Part shown: positions 1-8,047 of the stretch, piece by piece
Layout: each line of letters starts with the position of its first letter
Position numbering within the stretch: position 1 is the stretch's first letter
Assembly: GCA_002418835.1 (NCBI GenBank)
Contig: DIEX01000008.1
Span: forward strand, 1-46,873
Length of the DNA stretch: 46,873 nt
Direction of reading: 5' to 3'
Origin: Spirochaetia bacterium UBA5763
GTDB taxonomy: Bacteria > Spirochaetota > UBA4802 > UBA5550
The notes under the pieces: model-generated
Database searches by the model: none
Seen by the model: only the letters and a program-made list of their open reading frames with translations
Told to the model about the DNA's origin: nothing
Program-made: the position numbers and the translations under genes

Positions 1-210
1 AATCCTCTTCTTGAGGAAGAAGGGAAGAATCCGTTTATCCTTGATTCCAAAGAGGCAGACTACAGCAAGTTCCAGGATTTCTTAATGGGTGAAGTGCGAT
101 ACACATCACTGAAGAAGGAGTTTCCCGGCAAAGCTGACGAGCTGTTTAAGTCTGCTGAAGAGAATGCGAAGTGGAGATTTAACAAATACAAGAAGCTTGC
201 AGAAGGCTGA
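1..210 (+). CDS. nifJ: Pyruvate:ferredoxin (flavodoxin) oxidoreductase, C-terminal end (partial)
   Basis: Frame 1 is open from the first base to a TGA at 208-210 and encodes the last 69 residues of a protein whose start is outside the window. The segment NPFILDSKEADYSKFQDFL followed by GEVRYTSLKKEFP is characteristic of the extreme C-terminus of single-chain pyruvate:ferredoxin oxidoreductase. That enzyme oxidises pyruvate to acetyl-CoA and CO2 and reduces ferredoxin in anaerobes. The catalytic and Fe-S domains are upstream of the window, so only the family can be stated. A strong terminator follows 35 bases after the stop, so this is probably the last gene of its transcript. Confidence 0.8.
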   Translation, partial: NPLLEEEGKNPFILDSKEADYSKFQDFLMGEVRYTSLKKEFPGKADELFKSAEENAKWRFNKYKKLAEG

Positions 211-244
211 AAAACTGTATAATAACACAAAAAAACAAATAATA

Positions 245-281
245 AAAAAGCAAGGGGTTGCAACTCCTTGCTTTTTTTGTG
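245..281 (+). terminator. Rho-independent terminator after nifJ
   Basis: A-rich sequence leads into the stem AAAAAGCAAGG / CCTTGCTTTTT, followed by TTTGTG. The A tract before and the T tract after the stem would let it work in both directions. It ends the nifJ transcript. Confidence 0.85.
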
Positions 282-318
282 TTATAAGAAAATGAGATTA
301 AATTTCATTATAAATATA

Positions 319-488
319 CCCGTAGGTGCCGTTAAGTCAAGGGTTTTTGAACCTGTTAACCAGGTGGGTTCCCGCATGCTATATCAGACCTTCTCCGTGA
401 AGAGCACGGCCATTAAAAGCAAATATTGGAATCCCTTTTTTTGAATAGGTTCAAACCTCTGTATGACAATCGCGGACACCACAGGCGT
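319..488 (+). ncRNA. ssrS: Structured non-coding RNA, probably 6S RNA
   Basis: The 402-base gap between nifJ and the next gene has no convincing ORF but contains a structured block of about 170 nt, the usual 6S RNA size. The 5' end (GGTGCCG) pairs with the 3' end (CGGACACC) with one bulge. Further in, TGAACCT near 348 pairs with AGGTTCA near 447, and a small hairpin ACCTG/CAGGT is followed by GGGTTCCC. A long rod with a large internal bubble and the TGAACCT...AGGTGGGTTCC pattern recall bacterial 6S RNA, which binds RNA polymerase sigma-70 holoenzyme. A TATAAA at 309-314 would place the transcript start near 320. The identification is from memory of family members and is not certain. Confidence 0.5.
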
Positions 489-505
489 TACTAATGAAAA
501 ACAAT

Positions 506-530
506 GGCCTGTTTTAGGCAACAATTTTTT
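506..530 (+). terminator. Weak hairpin plus T run after the 6S-like RNA
   Basis: GCCT(507-510) pairs with AGGC(516-519), followed by a T6 run at 525-530. The stem is only 4-5 bp, so this is a weak candidate 3' end for the RNA just upstream. Confidence 0.3.
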
Positions 531-639
531 AAATGATTTTCAATCATCTAAACTCTTCGAAATTCAGATGATTCCAAATATTTATTGAAATTAATCATGT
601 TTAATTAAATAAATGGATAAAAGGTTAAATGGAGGCTTT

Positions 640-2577
640 ATGAATCAACCGGAGGAATGGAATTGGCCTGGTAAAGAGTTAAAACCTGTTTCATGGCATT
701 TCTATGACACCTGCCAGAAATTTTCAGACAGGCCGGCACAGATGTTTAATGCATCACTTTATAACAATGATCATAACGGGCATATTAAATGGTTTGAACT
801 CCTGGATCGTGTTGAGACAATAGCTTGCGGATTTATGACTATAGGTATTAAACCTAAAGACCTTGTGGGGATCATGGCGGAAACAAGCCCTTTATGGACA
901 CAGATCGATCTGGCTCTCTGCTGTCTCGGAAGCATCAGCGTGACAATTTTTCCCGCTCTTTCTATTAAAGAGACGTCCTATATATTAAATGATTCAACAT
1001 GCAGATATCTCATTGTCGGAAGCGAGGATATTCTCGACCGCATAATGAAAGGATACCGCAACATTCCATCTCTGGAGAAAATCATAGTTCTTGATCTTAA
1101 TTATCAGAGTAAGGATGAACGTATTATCGGACTGAGTGAAATCCTTGAATACGGCAAAAAAAACAGATTTGATAAATACGCTGAATATCTGTCTTACAGA
1201 GACAGTATTAAGCTTGAAGACTGGTATACCGTTGTCTATACATCCGGTTCATCAGGAACACCAAGAGGAATTGTCTTAACTCATTTTAGCATTATAAGCA
1301 GAATGATGGGAGCTTTTGAATTCTGGGACAGGCACGGAATGTCAATTACTGAAAAAGATGTAAGTCTCTGTTATCTCCCTCTTGCATATATATTTGACAG
1401 AGCTTCGTGCCAGTTTATATCAGTTTTTACCGGGGCATGTATAGCATATGCTGATTCACCGGGCACTATACTGGATGATATAAGAAAGTATAATCCCACA
1501 TGGCTTAACACAGTTTCAATACTTTACGAAAAGATTTACATCCATTTTAAGCATAATCTTGAAAACAGCCGTTTAAAAAACAAATTGTATCATTGTGCAA
1601 TTGAGACCGGAATCAGTGTGCTTGAATACCGGAGAGATAAAAACGGTGCATATAATATGCATAAAGATTTCAATGTAACTGAAAAACTTCCGTTTTTTTT
1701 AAGGATTAAATACAGGTTCGCAGAAAAACTGTTCAGTAATATAAGACAGTTGTTTGGCACAAACCTGAGGGTTGCTTTTCTCTCAGCATCAGGAATAGCG
1801 CCTTCTCTTCTGAAATTTTTCTATGCTATAGGTATCCCGATTTCTGAAGGATACGGTCTGACAGAAACAGTGAGCGCATCAATTTTAACACCGATAACAG
1901 CCTGCAAGCCCGGTTTTGTAGGCATTAACGCGAACGGAAGTTATTCACGTATCGCACCTGATGGAGAGTTGGAGCTAAAGGGTGCCGGGATCTTCTCTCA
2001 TTACCTGAACAGGCCGGAGCTTACAGAGGAGTCTTTCACTCAGGATGGCTGGTTTAAAACCGGTGACATCGTTCAAATTGACAGTTCCGGTTATTACAGA
2101 GTTATAGACCGCAAAAAGGCAATAATCTGTACATCTATCGGGAAAAATATTGCTCCTGCTAAACTGAAAGGGCAGTTTAAAACAAATGATTATATAGATC
2201 AGATATTTTTTGTCGGAGATGACAAAAATTATATAACAGCGCTCATAGTTCCGAATTTTAACTACTTTGTAGGGTTGTATGAAAAAGAAGGGATTAGATA
2301 TGACAAATCCCTTCTGCAGTGGGATGATTCTTTCGGAATATCGTTATGTATAAAAGTAGCTGAGGATTTTATAGGTACATACAGGCTTAAACAGATTATT
2401 GATGATGCGGTAACTGATGCCAATAGAAACCTTGAGACCTTTGAAAAAATAAAACAGTATTCAATCCTCACAGAACGGTTCTCTGAGTTAAATGGAACAA
2501 TGACACCGGCACAGAAATTGAAGAAAAATGCGATAATTGAAAAATATTCAGCGTATATTGAGAAAATGTATTCCTGA
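640..2577 (+). CDS. AMP-forming long-chain acyl-CoA synthetase
   Basis: This is a 645-residue member of the ANL (acyl/aryl-CoA synthetase) superfamily, which activates a carboxylic acid with ATP to an acyl-AMP and then forms the CoA thioester. The ATP-binding loop TSGSSGTPRG lies near residue 201, the YGLTET motif near 405, GWFKTGD near 470 and the hinge-type motif IDRKK shortly after. The length and the long insert between the P-loop and YGLTET match long-chain fatty-acid CoA ligases (FadD/FAA type). An in-frame ATG exists at 613, but the ATG at 640 has GGAGG at 631-635 directly upstream, so I prefer 640. The fatty-acid chain length cannot be read from sequence. It is transcribed alone, convergent with the next gene. 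Confidence 0.88.
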   Translation: MNQPEEWNWPGKELKPVSWHFYDTCQKFSDRPAQMFNASLYNNDHNGHIKWFELLDRVETIACGFMTIGIKPKDLVGIMAETSPLWTQIDLALCCLGSISVTIFPALSIKETSYILNDSTCRYLIVGSEDILDRIMKGYRNIPSLEKIIVLDLNYQSKDERIIGLSEILEYGKKNRFDKYAEYLSYRDSIKLEDWYTVVYTSGSSGTPRGIVLTHFSIISRMMGAFEFWDRHGMSITEKDVSLCYLPLAYIFDRASCQFISVFTGACIAYADSPGTILDDIRKYNPTWLNTVSILYEKIYIHFKHNLENSRLKNKLYHCAIETGISVLEYRRDKNGAYNMHKDFNVTEKLPFFLRIKYRFAEKLFSNIRQLFGTNLRVAFLSASGIAPSLLKFFYAIGIPISEGYGLTETVSASILTPITACKPGFVGINANGSYSRIAPDGELELKGAGIFSHYLNRPELTEESFTQDGWFKTGDIVQIDSSGYYRVIDRKKAIICTSIGKNIAPAKLKGQFKTNDYIDQIFFVGDDKNYITALIVPNFNYFVGLYEKEGIRYDKSLLQWDDSFGISLCIKVAEDFIGTYRLKQIIDDAVTDANRNLETFEKIKQYSILTERFSELNGTMTPAQKLKKNAIIEKYSAYIEKMYS

Positions 2578-2621
2578 TAAAGCGGATTTATTATTCAGAA
2601 GTTATTGAATTTATACCTGAT

Positions 2622-3800
2622 TTAATATTTAAATTGAGGATCTTCATAAATCATTGATTCGCCTATTTTATCAAGGTATTTTTTTTCATGCTTAAAGCTG
2701 AATATTATATAACCTCTGAATCCATCTTCATAAGACATTTTAATCTGATTATGCGCGAGATTTGCCGGAGTTTTTTTATTTACCTGCACACCCATGAAAA
2801 TTTTTCCGGGTTCCTCAGTCTTCAGCGCATAATCGATATAGCTTTTATATATAGATTCCCTGGTGGTGTAGCTCATTACACATGCAAGGTCGATATATTT
2901 CTTTTCAAGCCATAAAGGCCAGTCCTGAAAATATACAACTTTTCCCCTGTCATATCTCGGCATGGCTGCAACTGAAAGAATAAGCTTCCCGTCTTTTTGT
3001 TTCACTGCCTTATTGACCATTTTAACAATTCCGGTAACCTGATCTCTTCTGAATTGGTCAAACTGTTTTTTGACTTTCGAGTTTCCGAATCTGTTAATTT
3101 TCAGCGGATCAACTCCGTATATCTTTTTAAAAGCTTTACGTGCTTCAGGGTTGTATCCGAAGTCGCTGAGATGTCTTTTATAGTAACTGTTGTAGCCGGA
3201 ATAAGGGTATCTCACATAATCCAGATGAATTCCATCAACTTTATATTTCAGCAGTATATCGTTGACAATATTAACTATAAATTGCTTTACTTCCGGTAGA
3301 GCCGGATCAACAAAGTAACCTTCAGCAAGGTTTTCTTTTAATTCTTTTTTTGTATATTCAGCCATTGATCTCCCTCTGTGATCATAGGTTATCCATTCCG
3401 GATGCTTAAAAAGGATGTGTTCCGGATGAGGGGGGTAGTCTCCGGGATTTAATACAAATGATACATTGACCCATGCATGAATTTTTATATCACTGTTTAC
3501 GGTTTTAGAAAGAATATAACCGAGAGGATCAAAATTTTCAGGAACTTCATAAGCCCCGGGCTCATACTCTGATTTGTAGTATGAATCTCCTCTACCTCGT
3601 ACCTGTACAAAGAGATTTTTAATATCAGTATTTTTAATACTTTTTAAAAGAAGGTCTATTTTTTCAGGAGTTGCGATCTCGTGGCGCACAACCCATAATG
3701 AGCCGGAAAAATTTCTCTTTACATTTAATGGTTTAATATATTCTCTGCTGCATGAAAGAAAGAATATAGAAGTCAGCAATAGTATTTTTTTAATTGTCAT
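2622..3800 (-). CDS. GHL10-type (DUF187) glycosyl-hydrolase-like lipoprotein
   Basis: This 392-residue protein starts with a lipoprotein signal peptide; the lipobox FFLSC puts the acylated cysteine at residue 17, so it is probably anchored in an envelope membrane. The mature part matches the GHL10/COG1649 family, a TIM-barrel glycoside-hydrolase-like fold. Recognisable segments are NLFVQVRGRGDSYYKSE, IHAWVNVSFV and VDGIHLDYVRYPYSG, where the acidic pair after GIH is the likely active-site region. Family members are thought to act on peptidoglycan or related glycans; the substrate here is unknown. No strong ribosome binding site precedes the ATG, and the predicted promoter would place the transcript start only a few bases upstream of it. 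Confidence 0.8.
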   Translation of the reverse strand: MTIKKILLLTSIFFLSCSREYIKPLNVKRNFSGSLWVVRHEIATPEKIDLLLKSIKNTDIKNLFVQVRGRGDSYYKSEYEPGAYEVPENFDPLGYILSKTVNSDIKIHAWVNVSFVLNPGDYPPHPEHILFKHPEWITYDHRGRSMAEYTKKELKENLAEGYFVDPALPEVKQFIVNIVNDILLKYKVDGIHLDYVRYPYSGYNSYYKRHLSDFGYNPEARKAFKKIYGVDPLKINRFGNSKVKKQFDQFRRDQVTGIVKMVNKAVKQKDGKLILSVAAMPRYDRGKVVYFQDWPLWLEKKYIDLACVMSYTTRESIYKSYIDYALKTEEPGKIFMGVQVNKKTPANLAHNQIKMSYEDGFRGYIIFSFKHEKKYLDKIGESMIYEDPQFKY

Positions 3801-3809
3801 TTTATTTTT

Positions 3810-3838
3810 TATATCTATTAAATTTTTTCAATTGTCAA
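3810..3838 (-). promoter_or_regulatory. Promoter for the GHL10 lipoprotein gene
   Basis: Read on the minus strand, TTGACA (3833-3838) is followed after 17 bases by GATATA (3810-3815). The predicted transcript start is near 3803 and the ATG is at 3800, so the mRNA could be nearly leaderless. A second TTGACA lies about 17 bases upstream. Confidence 0.45.
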
Positions 3839-3917
3839 AAAATATTATATCTTTGTCAATTTTTTTAAAGTTATTTACCGGTAATTTGTATTTTAAATTA
3901 TAACAAACATCTGAAGT

Positions 3918-5051
3918 GTGATTGTGGAAGAGGAAAAAAAATATCTGTTTATACTAAATCACGGGCCTGATGACGGATTCGAGGAGTACTCTCTCTCTAA
4001 AAATGATTTCATCAGAATGATTGCAAATTATATTACAGAGCCTAAAAAAGTATTCCTTGGTCTTGGTGATTTTCTTGAAATTGGTGATTATAATAACCTG
4101 ATTGATGCAGTACTACTGGATCAGGACGTAGCCAAACTTGAAGGTATACTTGATAAAAATAACAGAAAAATTTCTGAAGATGGGGATATCCCGTTTTCGT
4201 TCTTCAAATTGGCAGTTTATTATCCGGATTTTCTTCTTAAAGATGTACCTGTTGAATGTATTTCAACAATCGGAAAAAAGGCCAGGGTTTTTCCAGGTGC
4301 TGAATCTTTTATCGGTAACATAAAAAAATATGAACCGCTGATTTTTACAGCTATCCCTTATGAAATATCAATTGAATATATGAAGCGGCTTGGTCTGGGT
4401 AAAGCCAATCTTATTGCTACTGAATATAAAAAAGCCATAAGCAACAACAGGGAGATCTATACCGGGGACATCGTAAAGTTTATTTCAGGAAACAGGCGCA
4501 GTATCGAAATTGAAAAAAAGATGGCAGAAGCCGATCTGAATGAAAATGAGATACTCTATGTCGGCCGGGGTGAAGCCGGTGCAAACACATTTTCATCTTA
4601 CAAATCTGTAGCTTTCAATCCATCCCTGAATATTATTAGTAAGTCAAATTTTACGCTTTACGGGGCGTCACTTGAATCACTTCTTGTTCTTTTTAATTTT
4701 AATTCCGGGCTTGATGATTATCTTCTTTCTGAGGATTACGAGGAGAATTTACCCTCACTTGTTGTTTTTTCAAAGAAAAAAGGGAAAACTCCTGAGCTTA
4801 TAGAGCTTGAGTTGGAGCACAGGCAGATGCAGGAGAATATAATAGGCATCAGGATCGAGCATTCAGAGGACTCATACGGTTCACTGGAGAGGGAGATTAA
4901 TGTAATGCTGGGAGCGTCTGCAATTAATATAAATCATGTCAGGCAGCTTATATACTCAAGGTTGCAGAAGTATATTGAAGATCCGCAGAGCCTTGTAAAA
5001 GACATTTATGCAAGGGCTCTTGAAAGGTATAAAAACTTCTGTGCGGTGTAA
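3918..5051 (+). CDS. HAD-like protein of unknown function
   Basis: The 377-residue product is not from a family I can name. The middle resembles a haloacid-dehalogenase (HAD) fold: a segment starting at PGAESFIGNIKKYEPL looks like the cap-linker and motif II strand (LIFTAIP), and NENEILYVGRGEAGANTF looks like the motif IV region where a D(D)xxxD is normal. The N-terminal strand KYLFILNHGPDDG is where the nucleophilic DxD should be, but no DxD is present. The C-terminal 100 residues are acidic and probably helical. The start is GTG at 3918 without a clear ribosome binding site; a second GTG two codons on is equally possible. It lies 68 bases upstream of eno on the same strand. Confidence 0.7.
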   Translation: MIVEEEKKYLFILNHGPDDGFEEYSLSKNDFIRMIANYITEPKKVFLGLGDFLEIGDYNNLIDAVLLDQDVAKLEGILDKNNRKISEDGDIPFSFFKLAVYYPDFLLKDVPVECISTIGKKARVFPGAESFIGNIKKYEPLIFTAIPYEISIEYMKRLGLGKANLIATEYKKAISNNREIYTGDIVKFISGNRRSIEIEKKMAEADLNENEILYVGRGEAGANTFSSYKSVAFNPSLNIISKSNFTLYGASLESLLVLFNFNSGLDDYLLSEDYEENLPSLVVFSKKKGKTPELIELELEHRQMQENIIGIRIEHSEDSYGSLEREINVMLGASAININHVRQLIYSRLQKYIEDPQSLVKDIYARALERYKNFCAV

Positions 5052-5119
5052 ATCTAATCATGCAGACTTAATTATTAAATTTAATAAATATAATATATTA
5101 ATTCAAGGAGAGTAAAATT

Positions 5120-6412
5120 ATGACATTTATCACAGAAATAAAAGCAAGGGAAATACTGGATTCAAGGGGGAATCCTACTATAGAGGTTGATGTGGAGCTT
5201 GAATCCGGAGCAGTAGGCAGAGCGGCTGTGCCATCAGGAGCTTCAACAGGAGAACATGAAGTTGTTGAATTAAGAGATGGAGACAAAAAGCGTTACCTCG
5301 GGAAAGGCGTCTTAAAAGCAGTTGCGAATGTAAATGATATTATTTCTGAAGCGATTCTTGATATGGATGCGATGAACCAGGTAGAGATCGACACCACTCT
5401 GATAAAACTGGATGGTACTCCTAATAAAGGCAATCTCGGTGCGAATGCGATTCTCGGTGTATCACTGGCATGTGCAAAGGCTGTGGCAAACACTTATGAT
5501 ATGCCGCTCTACAGATATATCGGAGGAGTCAATGCTTGTGAACTCCCTGTTCCCATGATGAATATTATAAATGGCGGATCTCATGCAGATTCAAGCGTTG
5601 ATATGCAGGAATTCATGGTTATGCCTGTGGGAGCAGCAAGTTTCAGAGAGGCTTTGAGGATGGGGGCAGAGACTTTCCACGCTCTTAAAAGTGTTTTAAA
5701 AGAGAAAGGTTATTCAACAAGTGTTGGAGATGAAGGGGGCTTCGCGCCGAATCTTAAATCTAATGAAGAGCCCCTGGAGCATATAGTTAAAGCTATTGAA
5801 AAAGCGGGTTTCAGGCCGGGGAAAGATATCATGATAGCTATGGACCCTGCGGCAAGTGAATTCTATGATTCCAAAAAGAAGAAGTATGTATTCGGTAAAG
5901 GCGATAAAAGTGAAAGAACAAGTGAGCAGATGATAGATTTTTACGGAAAACTTATTGAAGCTTATCCGATAATATCTATAGAAGACGGACTTGCTGAAGA
6001 TGACTGGGAAGGATTTGCTCTATTCAATAAGAAATACGGTTCAAGAATTCAGATAATGGGTGATGATCTTTTTGTGACGAATACTGAAAGACTTAAGCGT
6101 GGAATTAAAGAGAAGACCGCAAACTCAATACTGATAAAACTGAACCAGATTGGTACATTGACAGAGACAATACAGGCTGTTGAGATGGCAAAAAGAGCAG
6201 GTTATACAGCAGTAGTTTCACACCGTTCAGGTGAGACTGAAGATACAACAATCGCTGATCTGGTTGTGGCTCTTAATACAGGTCAGATTAAAACAGGATC
6301 AGCTTCAAGAACAGATAGAATAGCAAAATATAATCAGCTGCTCAGAATTGAAGAGGAACTCGGTTCAACGGCTGTTTTTAAAGGGAAAGAGGTTTTCTAC
6401 AATCTTGGTTAA
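5120..6412 (+). CDS. eno: Enolase
   Basis: This is a full-length enolase of 430 residues, which interconverts 2-phosphoglycerate and phosphoenolpyruvate in glycolysis. Family signatures are GNPTIEVDVEL near the N-terminus, GANAILGVSLA near residue 110, SVGDEGGFAPN near 200, the Mg-binding SIEDGLAEDDW near 284, LIKLNQIGTLTE near 338 with the catalytic lysine, and SHRSGETEDTTIADL near 368. AAGGAGA sits about 9 bases before the ATG. It begins a compact cluster with ftsB-like, DUF501 and YrdC-like genes, which overlap or nearly overlap it. Confidence 0.98.
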   Translation: MTFITEIKAREILDSRGNPTIEVDVELESGAVGRAAVPSGASTGEHEVVELRDGDKKRYLGKGVLKAVANVNDIISEAILDMDAMNQVEIDTTLIKLDGTPNKGNLGANAILGVSLACAKAVANTYDMPLYRYIGGVNACELPVPMMNIINGGSHADSSVDMQEFMVMPVGAASFREALRMGAETFHALKSVLKEKGYSTSVGDEGGFAPNLKSNEEPLEHIVKAIEKAGFRPGKDIMIAMDPAASEFYDSKKKKYVFGKGDKSERTSEQMIDFYGKLIEAYPIISIEDGLAEDDWEGFALFNKKYGSRIQIMGDDLFVTNTERLKRGIKEKTANSILIKLNQIGTLTETIQAVEMAKRAGYTAVVSHRSGETEDTTIADLVVALNTGQIKTGSASRTDRIAKYNQLLRIEEELGSTAVFKGKEVFYNLG

Positions 6413-6830
6413 TCAGAACCGTTTCAGAACAATTCTCCTGATATTCATCCTTTTCAGTGTCTATACTTTCATTTTCAGTGAAAGCGGTCTGCTGGAAAGG
6501 ATGAGATTAAGTTCCAGGTATCTGGAACTGCAAAAGAGTATAACCACATTGAAGAAATCCAATGTGGAACTCGAACAGATTTGTTCCAGATACAGGTCAG
6601 GAGATTATTCGGAAAGAGAGATTATCAATTCCGGACTTATTTATAATGACAGCAGAGTAATAGTTTTTGGAGATAGTTATGCCTATAAAACCCCTCTCCC
6701 TTATGATTTAAATAACAATTTTGAGCTTGACCCCTCTCACTTGAGAATAATATGGATCATTATCTCATTAATGATACTGATATATTACATAAACCGAATC
6801 AGAAACAGGGATGAAGCTTCAGATGGATAG
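6405..6830 (+). CDS. FtsB/DivIC-like septum formation initiator
   Basis: The product has one N-terminal membrane helix (ILLIFILFSVYTFIF), a predicted coiled coil (residues about 33-65, LELQKSITTLKKSNVELEQ) and the short NSGLIYNDSRVIVF tail typical of FtsB/DivIC. These proteins link the divisome through FtsL and FtsQ. A second hydrophobic stretch near the C-terminus (IIWIIISLMILIYYI) is unusual for the family. The frame opens with an ATG at 6348 inside eno, but I prefer the TTG at 6405, which overlaps the eno stop and has AAAGAGG 12 bases upstream. The position directly after eno is a widely conserved ftsB location. Confidence 0.75.
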   Translation: MVNQNRFRTILLIFILFSVYTFIFSESGLLERMRLSSRYLELQKSITTLKKSNVELEQICSRYRSGDYSEREIINSGLIYNDSRVIVFGDSYAYKTPLPYDLNNNFELDPSHLRIIWIIISLMILIYYINRIRNRDEASDG

Positions 6831-7398
6831 AATAATAACAGATTTCGATAATAATGATATAAAAGTTATAAAATGGCAGCTTAATGCCGGAAATATCAAT
6901 ATGACAGGAATTGTACAGAAGTGTGTGTACGGATATCCATCAGTAATTATACTTAACCCCTGTGAATATGACAGTGAAACTAATGAAAAAAAACTGAATT
7001 ATATGGCGATAGCTAATCCCCTGTGGTTAACCTGCCCTTTTTTAAATAAAAAGATACACGAATTTGAATCTTATGGTTATATTAAAAAAGTAACCAGTTT
7101 CGTGAATTCGGACAGGGTCCTTGTGGATTTTATGAAAAATGCTCATGCAAACTATTATTATCTGAGGAGAAACCTGTATTCCAGGTTTTTCGGGGAAATA
7201 AGTCCCCTTGAGTTTAACAACAAGATACTTACCTGCGGAATAGGTGGTATAAAAGAAATCGGTAATATTAAGTGTCTGCATCAGCACTACAGTCATTATC
7301 AGATATGCGGTGATAATGTTGTAGGTAGAATAGTTCATAATCTCCTCAATGGAATAAACTACTGCAGGGAGAGATTATGCGATGATGCCAGCCAGTAA
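6811..7398 (+). CDS. DUF501 family protein
   Basis: The 195-residue product matches the DUF501 family. PSVIILNPCEYD, LTCPFLNKKIHEFESYGYI, an ANYYYLRRNL helix, GIGGI and IKCLHQHYSHYQICGDNVVG correspond in order to the family's conserved pattern, including the CP near the middle and the KCLH...H motif. The biochemical role of DUF501 is unknown. In many actinobacteria the same gene sits between ftsB and a phosphatase gene in the eno-ftsB-DUF501 cluster, so the neighbourhood supports the call. It overlaps the ftsB-like gene by 20 bases and the next gene by 17, which suggests translational coupling. A second ATG at 6823 could be the true start. Confidence 0.8.
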   Translation: MKLQMDRIITDFDNNDIKVIKWQLNAGNINMTGIVQKCVYGYPSVIILNPCEYDSETNEKKLNYMAIANPLWLTCPFLNKKIHEFESYGYIKKVTSFVNSDRVLVDFMKNAHANYYYLRRNLYSRFFGEISPLEFNNKILTCGIGGIKEIGNIKCLHQHYSHYQICGDNVVGRIVHNLLNGINYCRERLCDDASQ

Positions 7399-8032
7399 GA
7401 CAGCTCGCGAAATCTATGAAATTAAGAAATTAAAAAAAGACGGCTCAATATCCTGTAACCACATTGATAATGTAGTACACGCTTTGCGGGATGGTGAGAT
7501 ATTTGTCATGCCTGTGGATTCAGTCTACGGGATAGTTGGAATAAACAGAAATGATGTTGTTAACAGTATTCTTGAGCTTACCGGGGACAATCCGGATAAT
7601 CTTGAAATAATAATATCAAATTTTAAAATGCTTGAAGAAGTCGCACTGGTTGATAAATTTTCTTATGATTTTCTTAAAAGAGTATGGCCTGGTGAGGTCA
7701 CTGTTCAATTGAGAAGCAGAAAATTCAAGGCCGATAGCTGTATACTTATGAGAATGCCGAGGCATAAATATCTTCTGGATATAGTGAGCGGTGTAGGAAG
7801 ACCGCTTGTGTATATGCCCGCGAAAAGTTCTGTAAGGAAAATGATTTATAATGACAAGGAGATAATAAGGAGATTCAAAAACTTCTGTTCTCTCCTGCTG
7901 ATAAATGAATTTAACAAGAACCACACTATGCCGACGCTAATTGATATAAGCTGCGATAAGCTGACAATTCTTAACGAAGGCCGAGTCAGTTCTGATGAAA
8001 TAAAATCTTTATATTTTCTAGGTAACCTTTAA
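7382..8032 (+). CDS. YrdC/Sua5-domain protein, divergent
   Basis: The protein (216 residues) has the YrdC/Sua5 fold signature: VMPVDSVYGIVG near residue 41 stands for the canonical PTDTVYGL, FLKRVWPGEVTVQLR near 98 for the WPGPLT motif, LMRMPRH for the RxP motif, and PTLIDIS for the STVVD motif. True Sua5/TsaC makes threonylcarbamoyl-AMP for the t6A37 modification of tRNA. Here the usual KxR...PL loop after the first motif reads LTGDNPDNLEII, so the basic residues that contact ATP are missing. It may be a diverged paralogue with a changed role rather than the t6A enzyme. It is the last gene of the eno cluster. Confidence 0.72.
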   Translation: MMPASKTAREIYEIKKLKKDGSISCNHIDNVVHALRDGEIFVMPVDSVYGIVGINRNDVVNSILELTGDNPDNLEIIISNFKMLEEVALVDKFSYDFLKRVWPGEVTVQLRSRKFKADSCILMRMPRHKYLLDIVSGVGRPLVYMPAKSSVRKMIYNDKEIIRRFKNFCSLLLINEFNKNHTMPTLIDISCDKLTILNEGRVSSDEIKSLYFLGNL

Positions 8033-8047
8033 CACTGTTTAATTTAT

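Noticed and set aside
613..639. Upstream ATG start for the acyl-CoA synthetase
   Set aside because: The ATG at 640 has a GGAGG site; the one at 613 has only AT-rich sequence before it.
6348..6404. ATG start of the FtsB-like gene inside eno
   Set aside because: It would overlap eno by 65 bases and add residues unlike the family; the TTG at 6405 fits better, though this is not certain.
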